Numbered from the stretch's first letter, positions 52,384 to 62,282 are shown. The stretch: DNA of 64,000 nucleotides from Nesterenkonia xinjiangensis (GCF_013410745.1 NZ_JACCFY010000001.1:806001-870000), one strand, 5' to 3'. The notes: generated by a model not told the origin, from the sequence alone. Translations and numbers: made by a program.

Positions 52384-53829
52384 TCAGCCCTGCTTCGAGT
52401 AGGCCCCCTCGGCCATGTCCTCGAGCTCACGCCCCTTGGTCTCCGGGACCCACTTCAGCACGAAGACCAGCGACAGCAGCGCGGAGACGGCGTAGAAGCC
52501 ATAGGCGAAGACCAGCGACAGCTCCGCCATGGAGGGGAAGATCGTGGAGATCACGAAGTTGGCCGCCCAGTTCGCCGAGGCGGTCAGGCCCAGGGCGATC
52601 GCTCGGATGCGGTTGGGGAACATCTCTCCCAGCAGCAGCCACATGAACGGGCCCCAGGTGGCCCCGAAGAACAGCACGAACACGTTGGCCGAGATCAGCG
52701 CGACGACCCCCCAGGCTCCGGGCAGGCTGACGATCTCCTCCCCACCGGCGCCCTCGGCGACCACGGCCTGGGAGAAGGCCACGGCCATCATGGCCAGACC
52801 TGCCGCCATGCCGGCCGAACCGATCGCCAGCGGGATGCGGCGGCCCACTTTGTCCACGATCATGATGCCGACCACGGTGGCGATGATGTTCACCGTGGTG
52901 GTGATGACCTGGATGAGGAAGGACTGGTCCTCGGGGATCCCCACCGACTGCCAGAGGGTGTTCGAGTAGTAGAAGATCACGTTGATGCCCACGAACTGCT
53001 GGAAGACCGCCAGCCCCAGCCCGACCCACACGATGGGCATGACCTTCCCCGAGGCCAGCAGATCCCGGAGGCGCTGACGGGACTCCATATTGATGGTGCG
53101 GCTGATCTCGGAGATCTTCTCGCGCACCTCGGCCTCCCGAGTGAGCCCGACGACCTCGCGCAGCACCTTCGCGGCTCGGGTGTCGTCCCCACGCGAGACC
53201 AGATAGCGCGGAGATTCCGGGATGGAGGTGGCCAGCAGTCCGTAGATGAGCGCCGGGACGGACTCGATGATGAACATCCAGCGCCAGGCCTCCACGCCGA
53301 ACCAGAGCTCACCGGAGGCGCCGCCGGCCAGGTTGGAGATGAAGGCGTTGGAGACGGCGGCGGCGAAGATGCCGATGACGATGGCCAGCTGCCACAGCGA
53401 GCCCAGCCGACCGCGCAGATTGGTGGGCGCGACCTCAGCGATGTACGCGGGTGCGATGACCGAAGCCATGCCCACCCCGATGCCGCCGAGCACGCGCCAG
53501 ATGATCAGGTCCACGGTGTCCACCGCCAGGCCGGAGCCGAGCGCCGAGACGAAGAACGCGGCCGCCGCGATGAGCATGGCGCGCACGCGGCCGAGACGAT
53601 CGGAGAGGGCCCCGCCGATCCAGGCGCCGACCATGCAGCCGAGCAGCGCGGAGGAGACCGTGAAACCGATCAGCACCTCCGAGAGGCCGAAGGTGTCCTG
53701 GATGGCGCCGACGGCGCCGTTGATCACAGCGGTGTCGAAGCCGAAGAGGAAGCCGCCGAACGCGGCAACCAGGACGACCCACGTCACGGCGGTGACCGCG
53801 GGATCCTGGGATCGGGTGGTGGTGCTCAT
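52384..53829 (-). CDS. MFS sugar transporter, sugar porter family
   Basis: The 481-residue protein has twelve membrane segments and sugar-porter motifs: GFLFGFDTAVINGAVG in helix 1, the loop SDRLGRVR, PAYIAEVAPTNLRGRLGS after helix 4, PESPRYLVSRG before the central loop, FQQFVGINVIFYYS in helix 7, and the C-terminal PETKGRELEDM. It probably imports a hexose or polyol by proton symport. The ATG at 53829 has GAAGGACC upstream. A LacI-type operator overlaps its promoter. Confidence 0.93.
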   Translation of the reverse strand: MSTTTRSQDPAVTAVTWVVLVAAFGGFLFGFDTAVINGAVGAIQDTFGLSEVLIGFTVSSALLGCMVGAWIGGALSDRLGRVRAMLIAAAAFFVSALGSGLAVDTVDLIIWRVLGGIGVGMASVIAPAYIAEVAPTNLRGRLGSLWQLAIVIGIFAAAVSNAFISNLAGGASGELWFGVEAWRWMFIIESVPALIYGLLATSIPESPRYLVSRGDDTRAAKVLREVVGLTREAEVREKISEISRTINMESRQRLRDLLASGKVMPIVWVGLGLAVFQQFVGINVIFYYSNTLWQSVGIPEDQSFLIQVITTTVNIIATVVGIMIVDKVGRRIPLAIGSAGMAAGLAMMAVAFSQAVVAEGAGGEEIVSLPGAWGVVALISANVFVLFFGATWGPFMWLLLGEMFPNRIRAIALGLTASANWAANFVISTIFPSMAELSLVFAYGFYAVSALLSLVFVLKWVPETKGRELEDMAEGAYSKQG

Positions 53830-53915
53830 CAGGAGGTGGTCCTTCGAGTCGACGGGGTCTGCGACCCATGATGCGCGGCCCATGAGCCACGTCGCAGACG
53901 GTGCGGAACTGTGGC

Positions 53916-53946
53916 ACCCTACCCCACGCTCCAGAAAGCGCTTCCA
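53916..53946 (-). promoter_or_regulatory. LacI-type operator over the -35 of the MFS gene
   Basis: TGGAAGCGCTTTCT (53946-53933, minus strand) matches the palindromic operator core used by LacI-family regulators. A possible -10 TAGGGT (53921-53916) lies 17 bases after the overlapping -35 position, so binding would block transcription. No LacI gene lies in the window. Confidence 0.7.
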
Positions 53947-54093
53947 CTCCCCGCAGGAGCCTCGGATCCTGCTCACCCCGTCCTCCCGGCGGAAGCTGGG
54001 GCGACGTCGAGTCGTGACCCCGCCCACTGGGTGGGGAACATCACTTTGATGCACGCCCAGGGCACGCTGCACGTCTCAGGTGCGGGCCGACCC

Positions 54094-54945
54094 TCAGGCC
54101 GGCGAGGTCGGACGGGTCGCCCGTGTCTGCTCCGCACGTGCGGCGAGCCGTTCCGCCTCCGGGTAGGCCACCGACTCCAGGACCAGTCCATGCGGTGCGG
54201 CCAGGCGAACCGCGGAGTCCCACTCAGGGGTGCCCAGACGCTGCATCAGCCACCCCGGCTCCCGGCGCCCCTCCCCCACGTCCACGGCCGCGCCGATGAG
54301 CGCTCGGACCATGTGGTGGCAGAAGGCGTCGGCAGTGAGCCGAGCGGTGAGCACGCCGTCCTCGCCGCGGGCGATGCTGAACTCGTGCAGTTCGCGGATG
54401 GTCGTGCCCCTCTCCCGGGGGCGGCAGAAGCTGCCGAAGTCATGGAGCCCGAGCAGCCCGGAGGTCTCCGCCGCCATCAGCGCGTCGTCGAGCCGGGCCC
54501 GGTGCCAGGCGGTGTCCGCGCGACGCAGCGGATCACGCCGGGCGCGCTCATCGGCGAGGCGGTACGTGTAGCTGCGGCTCAACGCCGAGAACCGCGCATC
54601 GAAGGTCGGGGGAACCTCCGCGGCGGCACGGACGACGACGGCGCCCTCCTCAGGCGCGAGCACGCCGGCCAGTCGACGCAGGATCGCCGCCTGCGGGGGA
54701 ATGTCCCGGCCTCGGGAGAGTCCCTCCCACTCGGCGCGCTGCAGGTCCAGGTGGACGACCTGGCCGCGAGCATGGACTCCGGCGTCGGTGCGGCCGGCGA
54801 CGACGACCTTCACCGGGCGGCGGATCAGGGTGGCCAGCGCGTCGGTGAGCACTCCCTCCACAGTGCGCAGCCCGGGCTGGGCGGCCCAGCCGCGGTAGGC
54901 CCCGCCGTCGTAGGCCAGGTCGAGTCGGATCCTCACGTCTGTCAT
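54094..54945 (-). CDS. truA: tRNA pseudouridine(38-40) synthase
   Basis: TruA isomerises uridines 38-40 in tRNA anticodon arms. The 283-residue protein starts RIRLDLAYDGGAYRGWAAQP and has catalytic Asp54 in AGRTDAGVHARGQVVH, and later FCHHMVRALIGAAVDVGEG. The ATG at 54945 has GGAGG upstream. It follows rplQ, as is usual, but a strong palindrome separates them. Confidence 0.95.
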   Translation of the reverse strand: MTDVRIRLDLAYDGGAYRGWAAQPGLRTVEGVLTDALATLIRRPVKVVVAGRTDAGVHARGQVVHLDLQRAEWEGLSRGRDIPPQAAILRRLAGVLAPEEGAVVVRAAAEVPPTFDARFSALSRSYTYRLADERARRDPLRRADTAWHRARLDDALMAAETSGLLGLHDFGSFCRPRERGTTIRELHEFSIARGEDGVLTARLTADAFCHHMVRALIGAAVDVGEGRREPGWLMQRLGTPEWDSAVRLAAPHGLVLESVAYPEAERLAARAEQTRATRPTSPA

Positions 54946-54988
54946 GGCCTCCAGGGTATCGGGCCGGACCGCCGTCACCACAGACACG

Positions 54989-55026
54989 CAGGAGCCCCCG
55001 ATCCCTGCAGGGATCGGGGGCTCCTG
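54989..55026. terminator. 38-base perfect palindrome between rplQ and truA
   Basis: CAGGAGCCCCCGATCCCTG is followed directly by its exact complement. It lies 53 bases after the rplQ stop and should end the alpha operon; truA would need read-through or its own promoter. Confidence 0.85.
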
Positions 55027-55078
55027 GCGCACCGGAGGCCGGTAGAGACGACTCACGAGGCCCTCAGGCCCCGAGGAC

Positions 55079-55612
55079 TCACTTGTCCTCGGTCTCCTCG
55101 GAGGTCTCCTCCGTAGTCTCTTCGGCGGTGGGCTCCTCGGCGGCGGCCTCTTCGACCGGAGCCTCTTCGACCGGCTCCTCCTCGACCTGGGCGGCGGCGG
55201 CCTGCTCGGCCTCCTTCACCACAGCCTGCTTCGGGGAGACGGGCTCCATCACCAGTTCGATGACGGCCATCGGAGCGTTGTCGCCCTTGCGGTTGCCAAT
55301 CTTGGTGATGCGGGTGTAGCCACCCTCGCGCTCCGCCATGGCCGGGGCGATCACGGTGAACAGCTCGTGCACGATCGCCTGGTTGGTGGAGTTCTTGGCG
55401 CTCAGCTGGCCGACCACCTTGCGGCGAGCCGCCAGGTCGCCCTTCTTAGCGATGGTGATCAGGCGCTCGGCGTAGGGACGCAGGCGCTTGGCCTTCGTCA
55501 CGGTGGTGGTGATCGAGCGGTGCTCGAACAGGCTGGCAGAGAGGTTCTGCAGCATCATCTTCTCGTGCGACGGGCTGCCGCCCAGGCGCGGTCCCTTGGT
55601 GGGAGTAGGCAT
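55079..55612 (-). CDS. rplQ: Large ribosomal subunit protein bL17
   Basis: L17 starts with [20 protein letters not shown], slightly modified from the usual MRH start, and has [25 protein letters not shown]. The core ends near residue 118 (MAVIELV); the last 55 residues are an Ala/Glu-rich acidic tail, longer than in most bacteria and fitting a halotolerant lifestyle. 78 bases follow rpoA. Confidence 0.96.
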   Translation of the reverse strand: MPTPTKGPRLGGSPSHEKMMLQNLSASLFEHRSITTTVTKAKRLRPYAERLITIAKKGDLAARRKVVGQLSAKNSTNQAIVHELFTVIAPAMAEREGGYTRITKIGNRKGDNAPMAVIELVMEPVSPKQAVVKEAEQAAAAQVEEEPVEEAPVEEAAAEEPTAEETTEETSEETEDK

Positions 55613-55690
55613 GGTCTCGTTCTCCTTGGATGGTGCGCCGCCGGGTCACATCCCCTGCGACGCGCAGATGTTGTCGTGTGCGTCAGTCCC

Positions 55691-56704
55691 TCAGAACTGC
55701 TGCTCGCCCTCGAGGTACTCGCCCTCGCCCGCCTCCTGGAAGCGGGCCGCCGTCGGGTCGAAGCCCGCCGGGGAGTCCTTCAGGGACAGGCCGAGCTCCG
55801 TGAGCTTGTCCTTGACCTCGTCGATGGACTTCGCACCGAAGTTGCGGATGTCCATCAGGTCGGCCTCGGAGCGTGCCACGAGTTCACCCACGGTGTGGAT
55901 GCCCTCGCGCTTGAGGCAGTTGTAGGAGCGCACGGTCAGCTCGAGGTCCTCGATGGGCAGAGCCATGTCGGCGGCGAGGGCGGCGTCGGTCGGCGACGGG
56001 CCGATCTCGATGCCCTCGGCGGCGACGTTGAGCTCACGAGCCAGTGAGAACAGCTCGACCAGTGTGGTGCCGGCCGAAGCCAGCGCGTCACGCGGCACGA
56101 CGGACGGCTTGGTCTCGACGTCGACGATGAGCTTGTCGAAGTCGGTGCGCTGCTCGACACGGGTCGCCTCGACCTTGAAGCTGACCTTCAGGACCGGCGA
56201 GTAGATCGAGTCGACCGGGATGCGGCCGATCTCCGAGTCGCCGGCCTTGTTCTGCGAGGCCGAGACGTAGCCGCGGCCGCGCTCGACGGTCAGCTCCAGG
56301 TCGAGCTTGCCGTCCTCGTTGAGGGTGGCCAGGTGGAGCTCCGGGTTGTGGATCTCCACACCTGCCGGCGGGGTGATGTCCGCGGCGGTCACCTCCCCCG
56401 GGCCCTCCTTGCGCAGGTAGGCGACGACGGGCTCGTCGTGCTCCGAGGAGACGGAGAGCCGCTTGACGTTGAGGACGAGCTCAGTCACGTCCTCCTTGGC
56501 ACCGGCGATGGTGGTGAACTCGTGGAGCACGCCGTCGATCCGGATGCTGGTCACCGCGGCGCCAGGGATGGAGGACAGCAGGGTGCGACGCAACGAGTTG
56601 CCCAGGGTGTAGCCGAAGCCCGGCTCCAGGGGTTCGATGATGAAGCGGGAACGGTTGTCTGCGACGACTTCTTCGGTCAGCGTGGGGCGCTGTGCAATGA
56701 GCAC
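55691..56704 (-). CDS. rpoA: DNA-directed RNA polymerase subunit alpha
   Basis: The 337-residue alpha subunit has the N-terminal assembly domain ([29 protein letters not shown], start of helix 1, given here by its parts SRFIIEPL and GNSLRRTLL) and the C-terminal DNA-binding domain with [15 protein letters not shown] and [15 protein letters not shown]. It assembles the core enzyme and contacts UP elements and activators. It follows rpsK by 115 bases. Confidence 0.96.
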   Translation of the reverse strand: MLIAQRPTLTEEVVADNRSRFIIEPLEPGFGYTLGNSLRRTLLSSIPGAAVTSIRIDGVLHEFTTIAGAKEDVTELVLNVKRLSVSSEHDEPVVAYLRKEGPGEVTAADITPPAGVEIHNPELHLATLNEDGKLDLELTVERGRGYVSASQNKAGDSEIGRIPVDSIYSPVLKVSFKVEATRVEQRTDFDKLIVDVETKPSVVPRDALASAGTTLVELFSLARELNVAAEGIEIGPSPTDAALAADMALPIEDLELTVRSYNCLKREGIHTVGELVARSEADLMDIRNFGAKSIDEVKDKLTELGLSLKDSPAGFDPTAARFQEAGEGEYLEGEQQF

Positions 56705-56819
56705 TGGTGGTTCCTTTCAGAGTGCATCCGCTATATGACGCAGTCTCAGCGATGATGATGCTCATCCCCGCCGCGACCAGGGAGGTCGCGGCGGGGATCA
56801 TTGTCCTGGAGAAGGTCGC

Positions 56820-57221
56820 TCAGACGCGACGGCGCTTCGGCGGGCGGCAGCCGTTGTGCGCGCTCGGGGTGACGTCCGAGATGGAGCCGACCTCGAGACC
56901 GGCGGCCTGCAGGGAGCGGATGGCGGTCTCACGACCGGAACCCGGGCCCTTGACGAAGACGTCGACCTTGCGCATGCCGTGCTCCTGGGCACGCTTGGCA
57001 GCCTGCTCGGCGGCCATCTGCGCGGCGTACGGGGTGGACTTGCGGGAACCCTTGTGGCCGACCTCGCCCGACGACGCCCACGAGATCACGGCGCCGGTGG
57101 GGTCCGTGATGGAGACGATCGTGTTGTTGAAGGTTGACTTGATGTGGGCCTGGCCCTGGGTGATGTTCTTGCTGGCCTTGCGGCGCGGCTTGCGTGCCGC
57201 TGCGCGGGTCTTGGGGGGCAT
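56820..57221 (-). CDS. rpsK: Small ribosomal subunit protein uS11
   Basis: The 133-residue S11 has [14 protein letters not shown] near 28, [23 protein letters not shown] in the middle and the conserved end [18 protein letters not shown]. It binds the 16S platform. rpsD, which in many bacteria follows here, is absent; rpoA comes next. Confidence 0.96.
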   Translation of the reverse strand: MPPKTRAAARKPRRKASKNITQGQAHIKSTFNNTIVSITDPTGAVISWASSGEVGHKGSRKSTPYAAQMAAEQAAKRAQEHGMRKVDVFVKGPGSGRETAIRSLQAAGLEVGSISDVTPSAHNGCRPPKRRRV

Positions 57222-57300
57222 ATTCTCTCCGTGACTCAGTTGGTCTGATCTGCGTGTGCCGGCCGGTCCGACGGACTCAGGCCGAGGGCATCACGTCGAA

Positions 57301-57669
57301 CTACTTCTTCTTGCCTGCGACGGTGCGCTTCGGACCCTTGCGGGTGCGAGCGTTGGTCTTGGTGCGCTGACCGCGGACCGGCAGACCACGACGGTGGCGC
57401 AGGCCCTGGTAGGAACCGATCTCGACCTTGCGGCGGATGTCCGCGGCGACCTCACGACGGAGGTCACCCTCGACGGTGAAGCTGCCTTCGATGTAGTCAC
57501 GCAGAGCGACCAGCTGCTCGTCAGTCAGGTCCTTGACGCGGGTGTCCGGGGCGATCCCGGTGGCCTCGATGGCCAGGTTGGCGCGTGTCTTGCCGACGCC
57601 GTAGATGTAAGTGAGTGCGATCACCGTGCGCTTCTCGCGCGGGATGTCCACACCAGCCAGACGTGCCAT
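57301..57669 (-). CDS. rpsM: Small ribosomal subunit protein uS13
   Basis: The 122-residue S13 starts [25 protein letters not shown] and ends [15 protein letters not shown], with the basic tail that contacts tRNA. The 239-base gap upstream to rpmJ contains a perfect hairpin, CCCGATGC-GT-GCATCGGG (57730-57747), in the rpsM leader. Confidence 0.96.
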   Translation of the reverse strand: MARLAGVDIPREKRTVIALTYIYGVGKTRANLAIEATGIAPDTRVKDLTDEQLVALRDYIEGSFTVEGDLRREVAADIRRKVEIGSYQGLRHRRGLPVRGQRTKTNARTRKGPKRTVAGKKK

Positions 57670-57908
57670 ATGGCAGTCCTCCTCTTTCTAGTCCGAAGGT
57701 CTCAAGCAGTGCGTTCCCTCTGGGACCCGCCCGATGCGTGCATCGGGGGCGTCCGGCGTCGGAGGTGACGCCGTCAGCGGGTCTCCGGCCTTCGGCAACC
57801 GGAGGTGTGTCCGTGCAGCTCATCCACGGACTGCACTGCTATTCATCATTGAGCTGTGGTCGAGCGCGCGGGCGCCCTCACTTCATCGTGTGCAGAATGG
57901 TGAGGAGC

Positions 57909-58022
57909 TCAGCCCTGGCGCTGCTTGTGGCGCGGATTCTTGCAGATCACACGGATCACGCCGTTGCGGCGGATCACCTTGCAGTCAGTGCAGATCTGCT
58001 TCACGCTGGGGTGAACCTTCAT
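57909..58022 (-). CDS. rpmJ: Large ribosomal subunit protein bL36
   Basis: This 37-codon gene encodes [19 protein letters not shown] followed by a zinc-ribbon end ([13 protein letters not shown]). Three Cys and one His of the zinc site are present. It lies 11 bases after infA. Confidence 0.96.
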   Translation of the reverse strand: MKVHPSVKQICTDCKVIRRNGVIRVICKNPRHKQRQG

Positions 58023-58033
58023 GACTTTCCTCT

Positions 58034-58255
58034 TTACTTGTAGCGGTAGACGATACGTCCACGGTTGAGGTCATACGGGCTCATCTCCACTACGACCCGG
58101 TCCTCGGGGAGGATCCGGATGTAGTGCTGGCGCATCTTGCCCGAGATCGTGGCAAGCACCACGTGGTCGTTCTCCAGACGCACACGGAACATCGCGTTGG
58201 GAAGGGCCTCGGTCACCCGGCCCTCCACCTCGATCACACCTTCTTTTTTACCCAT
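58034..58255 (-). CDS. infA: Translation initiation factor IF-1
   Basis: IF-1 blocks the A site during initiation. The 73-residue OB-fold protein starts [20 protein letters not shown] and ends [10 protein letters not shown]. The ATG at 58255 is chosen, as homologues start there; GGAG lies upstream. A promoter at 58514-58542 gives it an approximately 250-base leader. Confidence 0.96.
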   Translation of the reverse strand: MGKKEGVIEVEGRVTEALPNAMFRVRLENDHVVLATISGKMRQHYIRILPEDRVVVEMSPYDLNRGRIVYRYK

Positions 58256-58611
58256 ATGCTCCACACCGTTCGCGACTCCCCCGTCTGGTGCCCGCGCGAG
58301 GCCGACGGCGCCCGCATATCTGACCGAGGACGGCGCGACGCACCGTCTGGCCCGTGATCATGAGGAATGATGCCGCCGCGCACATGTGCGGGCCGGGAGA
58401 ATCTGGTTCTGTTTCTGACAGACGCCGCTGAGCCTCGCCGACCTGAGGACCGGGAGCGCATGACGCCCGCCGGTCTGCGGGCACGGCTGAACCACAGAGA
58501 CAACCAGCAGTCAATCCTACCTGACGCGGGTCGGCCCGGCAATTCAACGGAATCTGAGGGCCTCTGCCACGTCCCCAGCTGATGGATCGGGCGCCAGGAA
58601 GCAGGGCCGGA
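58256..58611 (-). other. 356-base gap with infA promoter and leader
   Basis: Between map and infA no gene is supported. The stretch contains the promoter at 58514-58542 and then a leader of about 250 bases, with a small palindrome CGCACATGTGCG near 58380. No recognised riboswitch. Confidence 0.6.
58514..58542 (-). promoter_or_regulatory. Sigma-70-type promoter for infA-rpmJ-rpsM operon
   Basis: On the minus strand, -35 TTGCCG (58542-58537) and -10 TAGGAT (58519-58514) are separated by exactly 17 bases. The -35 and spacing equal those of the rplM promoter. Confidence 0.75.
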
Positions 58612-59451
58612 TCAGCTGAGGGGAACGGGGGTGATGCCCAGCGGCTCCAGCTCGGAGGCGCCGCCGTCGGCAGCGGTGAGGACCCAGATCCCGCCCTCAT
58701 GCCGGGCCACCGAGTGCTCCCACTGGCTGGCACGGCTGCCGTCCTCGGTCACCACGGTCCAGTCGTCATCGAGCACCCGGGTCTCGATTCCCCCACGGGT
58801 CAGCATCGGCTCGATGGCCAGCGCGAGCCCGGGCCTGATCTTCGTGCCCTTCATACCGGTGGCATAGTTGAAGACATCGGGCGGCAGATGCATGGCGGAA
58901 CCGATCCCGTGGCCGACGTAGTCCTCCAGGATGCCGAGCCGCTCCCCCGGCTGGGAGACCACGTACTCCTCGACGGCCTCCCCGATCTCCCCCACATGTC
59001 GGGCGACGGCGAACGCGGCGATCCCGCGCCACATCGCCTGGCGAGTGATCTCCGAAAGGCGCTCGTCCCCAGCGTCGGCGGTGCCCTCGGCGGAGGAGCC
59101 CAGGATCACGGTGCGCGCCGAGTCGGAATGCCAGCCATCGATGATGCAGCCGCCGTCGATCTTCAGCACATCCCCGGGCTGCAGGACTCGGCCACCCGGT
59201 ATCCCGTGCACCACCTCGTCATTGACCGAGGCGCAGATGTGCCCGGGGAACCCGTGGTAGTTCAGGAAGTTGGGCTTCGCCTCGTGGGCGGCCAGCACCT
59301 CGGCGAAGATCGCATCCAGCTCCGCCGTGGTCCGCCCCGGCTCTGCGGCAGCGACGGCGGCATCCAGCGCCTCACACAGCACGGATCCGGCGGCGTCCAT
59401 CGACGCGAGCTGCTCCGGGGTCTTCAGCTCCACCCGGGGACGCGAGAACAT
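58612..59451 (-). CDS. map: Type I methionine aminopeptidase
   Basis: Map removes the initiator methionine. The 279-residue enzyme has the metal ligands in KIDGGCIIDGWHSDSART (two Asp), GHGIGSAMH (His), LAIEPMLT (Glu) and QWEHSVA (Glu). VVHGIPG carries the substrate His. The ATG shares its A with the adk stop (TGATG). Confidence 0.95.
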   Translation of the reverse strand: MFSRPRVELKTPEQLASMDAAGSVLCEALDAAVAAAEPGRTTAELDAIFAEVLAAHEAKPNFLNYHGFPGHICASVNDEVVHGIPGGRVLQPGDVLKIDGGCIIDGWHSDSARTVILGSSAEGTADAGDERLSEITRQAMWRGIAAFAVARHVGEIGEAVEEYVVSQPGERLGILEDYVGHGIGSAMHLPPDVFNYATGMKGTKIRPGLALAIEPMLTRGGIETRVLDDDWTVVTEDGSRASQWEHSVARHEGGIWVLTAADGGASELEPLGITPVPLS

Positions 59452-60020
59452 CAGGAGCGGATCGCTTCCATGATGCGGCTGTTGACCTCATCGATGGCGC
59501 CGAGGCCGTCCACCTGACGCAGCAGCCCACGGGAGTCGTACGCGGAGATCATCGGCGCGGTCTCGGTCTGGAACAGCTCGAGACGACGGCGGATGGCGTC
59601 CTCATCGGCGTCGTCCTCACGGCCTTCGATCTCGGCACGCCTCTTCAGCCGCTGCGTCAGCTCCTCGCGGTCGGCGGTGAGCTCCAGGACGACGTCGAGC
59701 TCCACGCCCAGGCGAGAGAGCATCTCGTCCAGCGCGGTGACCTGGGTGCGGTTGCGCGGGTAGCCGTCCAGCAGGAAGCCCTCCTGCGCGTCCTCCCAGG
59801 AGAGGCGGTCCTCCACCATGCGGTTGGTCACCGAGTCCGGGACCAGCTCACCGGCGTCGACGTACTTCTGAGCCTCCTGGCCCAGCTCCGTCTGGCCCTT
59901 GATGTTGGCACGGAAGATGTCTCCGGTGGAGATGGCCACGATCCCGAGCTCCTCGGAGATCCTCTTCGACTGGGTTCCCTTGCCCGACCCCGCGGGTCCG
60001 ACGATCAGCATTCTCGTCAT
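59451..60020 (-). CDS. adk: Adenylate kinase
   Basis: Adk balances ATP, ADP and AMP. The 189-residue protein is the short form without a large lid. The P-loop GPAGSGKGTQS is at 8-18, AMP-binding region ISTGDIFRANIKG near 31, and LDGYPRNRTQ near 84. The start overlaps secY by four bases. Confidence 0.95.
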   Translation of the reverse strand: MTRMLIVGPAGSGKGTQSKRISEELGIVAISTGDIFRANIKGQTELGQEAQKYVDAGELVPDSVTNRMVEDRLSWEDAQEGFLLDGYPRNRTQVTALDEMLSRLGVELDVVLELTADREELTQRLKRRAEIEGREDDADEDAIRRRLELFQTETAPMISAYDSRGLLRQVDGLGAIDEVNSRIMEAIRS

Positions 60021-61324
60021 CGCAGCAGCCCTTCGTAGTTCCTCTGTTCCATCTGAGCGTTGATCTGCTTCACAGTGGTCAGACCCACACCCACCATGAT
60101 GAGGATGGAGGTTCCGCCGAACGGGAAGTTCTGGTTGGCCCCGATCAGCACGAAGGCGATGAGCGGGATCAGGGCGATGAAGCCCAGGTACAGCGAACCG
60201 GGGAAGGTGATGCGCGAGATCACGTAGGCCAGGTAGCCCTCCGTGGGCCGACCGGCCCGGATGCCCGGGATGAAGCCGCCGTACTTGCGCATGTTCTCGG
60301 CGACCTCGTTCGGGTTGAACGTGATCGTCACATAGAAGTAGGTGAAGCCGATGGTCAGCAGGAAGAAGACCGCCATGTAGACGGGGTGGGTGCCGCCGGA
60401 GAAGTAGGTCTGCACCAGGTTCGAGAACCAGCCGGGCTCCTCCCCCGGAGCAGGCTGATTGAACTGCAGATACACCGAGGGGAGCATCAGCACCGAGGAG
60501 GAGAAGATGACCGGGATGACGCCGGCCATGTTGACCTTGATCGGGATGTAGGTCGAGGTGCCGCCCACGGTGCGGCGGCCGACCTGACGCTTGGCGTACT
60601 GGACCGGCACGCGGCGCTGGGACTGCTCGACGAAGACGACCGCCGTGATGGTCACCAGTCCGATCAGCATCACGATGGCGAAGGTCCGCCAGCCCTGGAC
60701 GGTCCAGATCTCGCCCATCGCGCCGGGGAAGCCGGCGGCGATGGAGACGAAGATGAGGATCGACATGCCGTTGCCGACGCCGCGCTCGGTGATCTGCTCA
60801 CCGAGCCACATGATCAGGGCCACGCCGGAGGTCATCACCAGGATCATCAGGACGATCACCCACAGGGAGTCGTCCGGGATGATCGGGATGTCGCATCCGA
60901 GCAGAGCGCCGGAGCGCGCCGTGGCGACCAGTGTGGTGGCGTTGAGCGTGGCGAGACCGATGGTCAGATAGCGGGTGTACTGGGTCAGTTTCGCCTGGCC
61001 CTGCGCACCTTCACGCTGGAGGTTCTCGAACCGTGGGATGACCACGCGCAGCAGCTGCACGATGATGGCCGCAGTGATGTATGGCATGATGCCCAGCGCG
61101 AAGACTGACACCTGGAGCATCGCACCGCCGGAGAACATGTTCACGAAGGAGTACACGCCTCCTTCAGTGGTGCCCAGCTCAAGACACTGCTGGACGGCGC
61201 CGTAGTCCACCCCGGGGGCCGGGACGAAGGCTCCGATGCGGTAGATCGTGATGATCCCGATCGTGAACCAGATCTTACGGCGCAGGTCGGGCGTCTTGAA
61301 CACCCTGGCTAGTGCGCTGAACAA
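60017..61324 (-). CDS. secY: Preprotein translocase subunit SecY
   Basis: SecY is the channel of the general secretion system. The 435-residue protein has ten membrane helices; helix 1 follows PDLRRKIWFTIGIITIYRIG, the plug region is VYSFVNMFSGGAMLQ, and the cytoplasmic loop RRVPVQYAKRQVGRR binds SecA and the ribosome. The start is a TTG at 61324 with AGGAGG 5 bases upstream. The earlier ATG at 61393 would add a non-homologous 23 residues and lacks a ribosome site. Confidence 0.94.
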   Translation of the reverse strand: MFSALARVFKTPDLRRKIWFTIGIITIYRIGAFVPAPGVDYGAVQQCLELGTTEGGVYSFVNMFSGGAMLQVSVFALGIMPYITAAIIVQLLRVVIPRFENLQREGAQGQAKLTQYTRYLTIGLATLNATTLVATARSGALLGCDIPIIPDDSLWVIVLMILVMTSGVALIMWLGEQITERGVGNGMSILIFVSIAAGFPGAMGEIWTVQGWRTFAIVMLIGLVTITAVVFVEQSQRRVPVQYAKRQVGRRTVGGTSTYIPIKVNMAGVIPVIFSSSVLMLPSVYLQFNQPAPGEEPGWFSNLVQTYFSGGTHPVYMAVFFLLTIGFTYFYVTITFNPNEVAENMRKYGGFIPGIRAGRPTEGYLAYVISRITFPGSLYLGFIALIPLIAFVLIGANQNFPFGGTSILIMVGVGLTTVKQINAQMEQRNYEGLLR

Positions 61325-61511
61325 GCGTCCTCCTGTGGATGGTGCCTCGGCATGGCGACAGTGCGAAGCCACCGGAGTCCGGCGGCCACACAAATAGCCA
61401 TACTAACGTCACATGCGGGGCCTGCGAGAATCCTGCCCGAACCTCAGCCCGTCACCGGGCGCTCCCGGGCGTCTTCAGCGAGGCAGAACCATGCAGGGGC
61501 TGACGATGCAC

Positions 61512-61543
61512 GACGGCCCCCGTCGCACGCGACGGGGGCCGTC
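61512..61543. terminator. Terminator between rplO and secY
   Basis: GACGGCCCCCGTCG (61512-61525) pairs perfectly with CGACGGGGGCCGTC (61530-61543) around a 4-base loop, 20 bases after the rplO stop on the minus strand. It divides the spc cluster, so secY-adk-map probably has its own promoter in the 190 bases that follow. Confidence 0.85.
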
Positions 61544-61563
61544 ATACATCAGCGTCGAGCCGT

Positions 61564-62052
61564 TCAGCCCTGAGCCGGACGAAGGTCCAGCTTCTCGACC
61601 GAACCTCCGGCCGTGGTGATCTTCTCCTCGGCGGAGGCGGAGAAGGCGTGAGCCTTCACCTGCACCGCGGCGGAGATCTCACCGGAGCCGAGGACCTTCA
61701 CGGGACGGCCCTTCTTGGCCGCACCCTTGGAGATGAGGATCTCCGGAGTCACCTCGCCGCCCTCGGGGAAGAGCTCCCCGAGGGTGGACAGGTTCACCGG
61801 AGAGAACTCGACCCGGTTGGGGTTCTTGAATCCGCGCAGCTTCGGAAGGCGCATGTGCAGCGGAAGCTGCCCACCCTCGAAGCCGGCACGGACCTGATAA
61901 CGGGCCTTGGTGCCCTTGGTGCCGCGACCTGCCGTCTTGCCCTTGGAGGCCTCACCACGACCCACACGAGTGCGGGCCTTCTTGGAGCCGGGGGCCGGAC
62001 GCAGGTCGTGGACCTTGAGGACGTCGGACCCGGCAGCGTTGTTCTCTGCCAT
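61564..62052 (-). CDS. rplO: Large ribosomal subunit protein uL15
   Basis: The 162-residue L15 has [22 protein letters not shown] near its start, the Gly-rich [15 protein letters not shown], and [18 protein letters not shown]. The ATG at 62052 overlaps the rpmD stop (TGATG). It is the last gene before the internal terminator. Confidence 0.96.
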   Translation of the reverse strand: MAENNAAGSDVLKVHDLRPAPGSKKARTRVGRGEASKGKTAGRGTKGTKARYQVRAGFEGGQLPLHMRLPKLRGFKNPNRVEFSPVNLSTLGELFPEGGEVTPEILISKGAAKKGRPVKVLGSGEISAAVQVKAHAFSASAEEKITTAGGSVEKLDLRPAQG

Positions 62053-62282
62053 CACTTGGCCTCCTCGACATTCACGAGATGCTTCACACTGTTCAGCATG
62101 CCCACGGTGACGGCGTCGGCGTCTCGGACCACAGTGTGGCCGATCCGCTTCAGGCCCAGCGAACGCACGGTGTCACGGTGCTTCGGCGTGGCGCCGATGG
62201 TGGACTTCTTCTGGGTGATCTCCAGCTTGCGGTCGCCGGGGACCAGGTTCTTGGCGGTGGTGTAGTTGACAGTCACCCTCAT
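62052..62282 (-). CDS. rpmD: Large ribosomal subunit protein uL30
   Basis: L30 (76 residues, about 15 longer than typical) has the core [20 protein letters not shown] (its first 20 residues) and [11 protein letters not shown]. The first ten residues before the core are extra. The ATG overlaps the rpsE stop (ATGA). Confidence 0.95.
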   Translation of the reverse strand: MRVTVNYTTAKNLVPGDRKLEITQKKSTIGATPKHRDTVRSLGLKRIGHTVVRDADAVTVGMLNSVKHLVNVEEAK

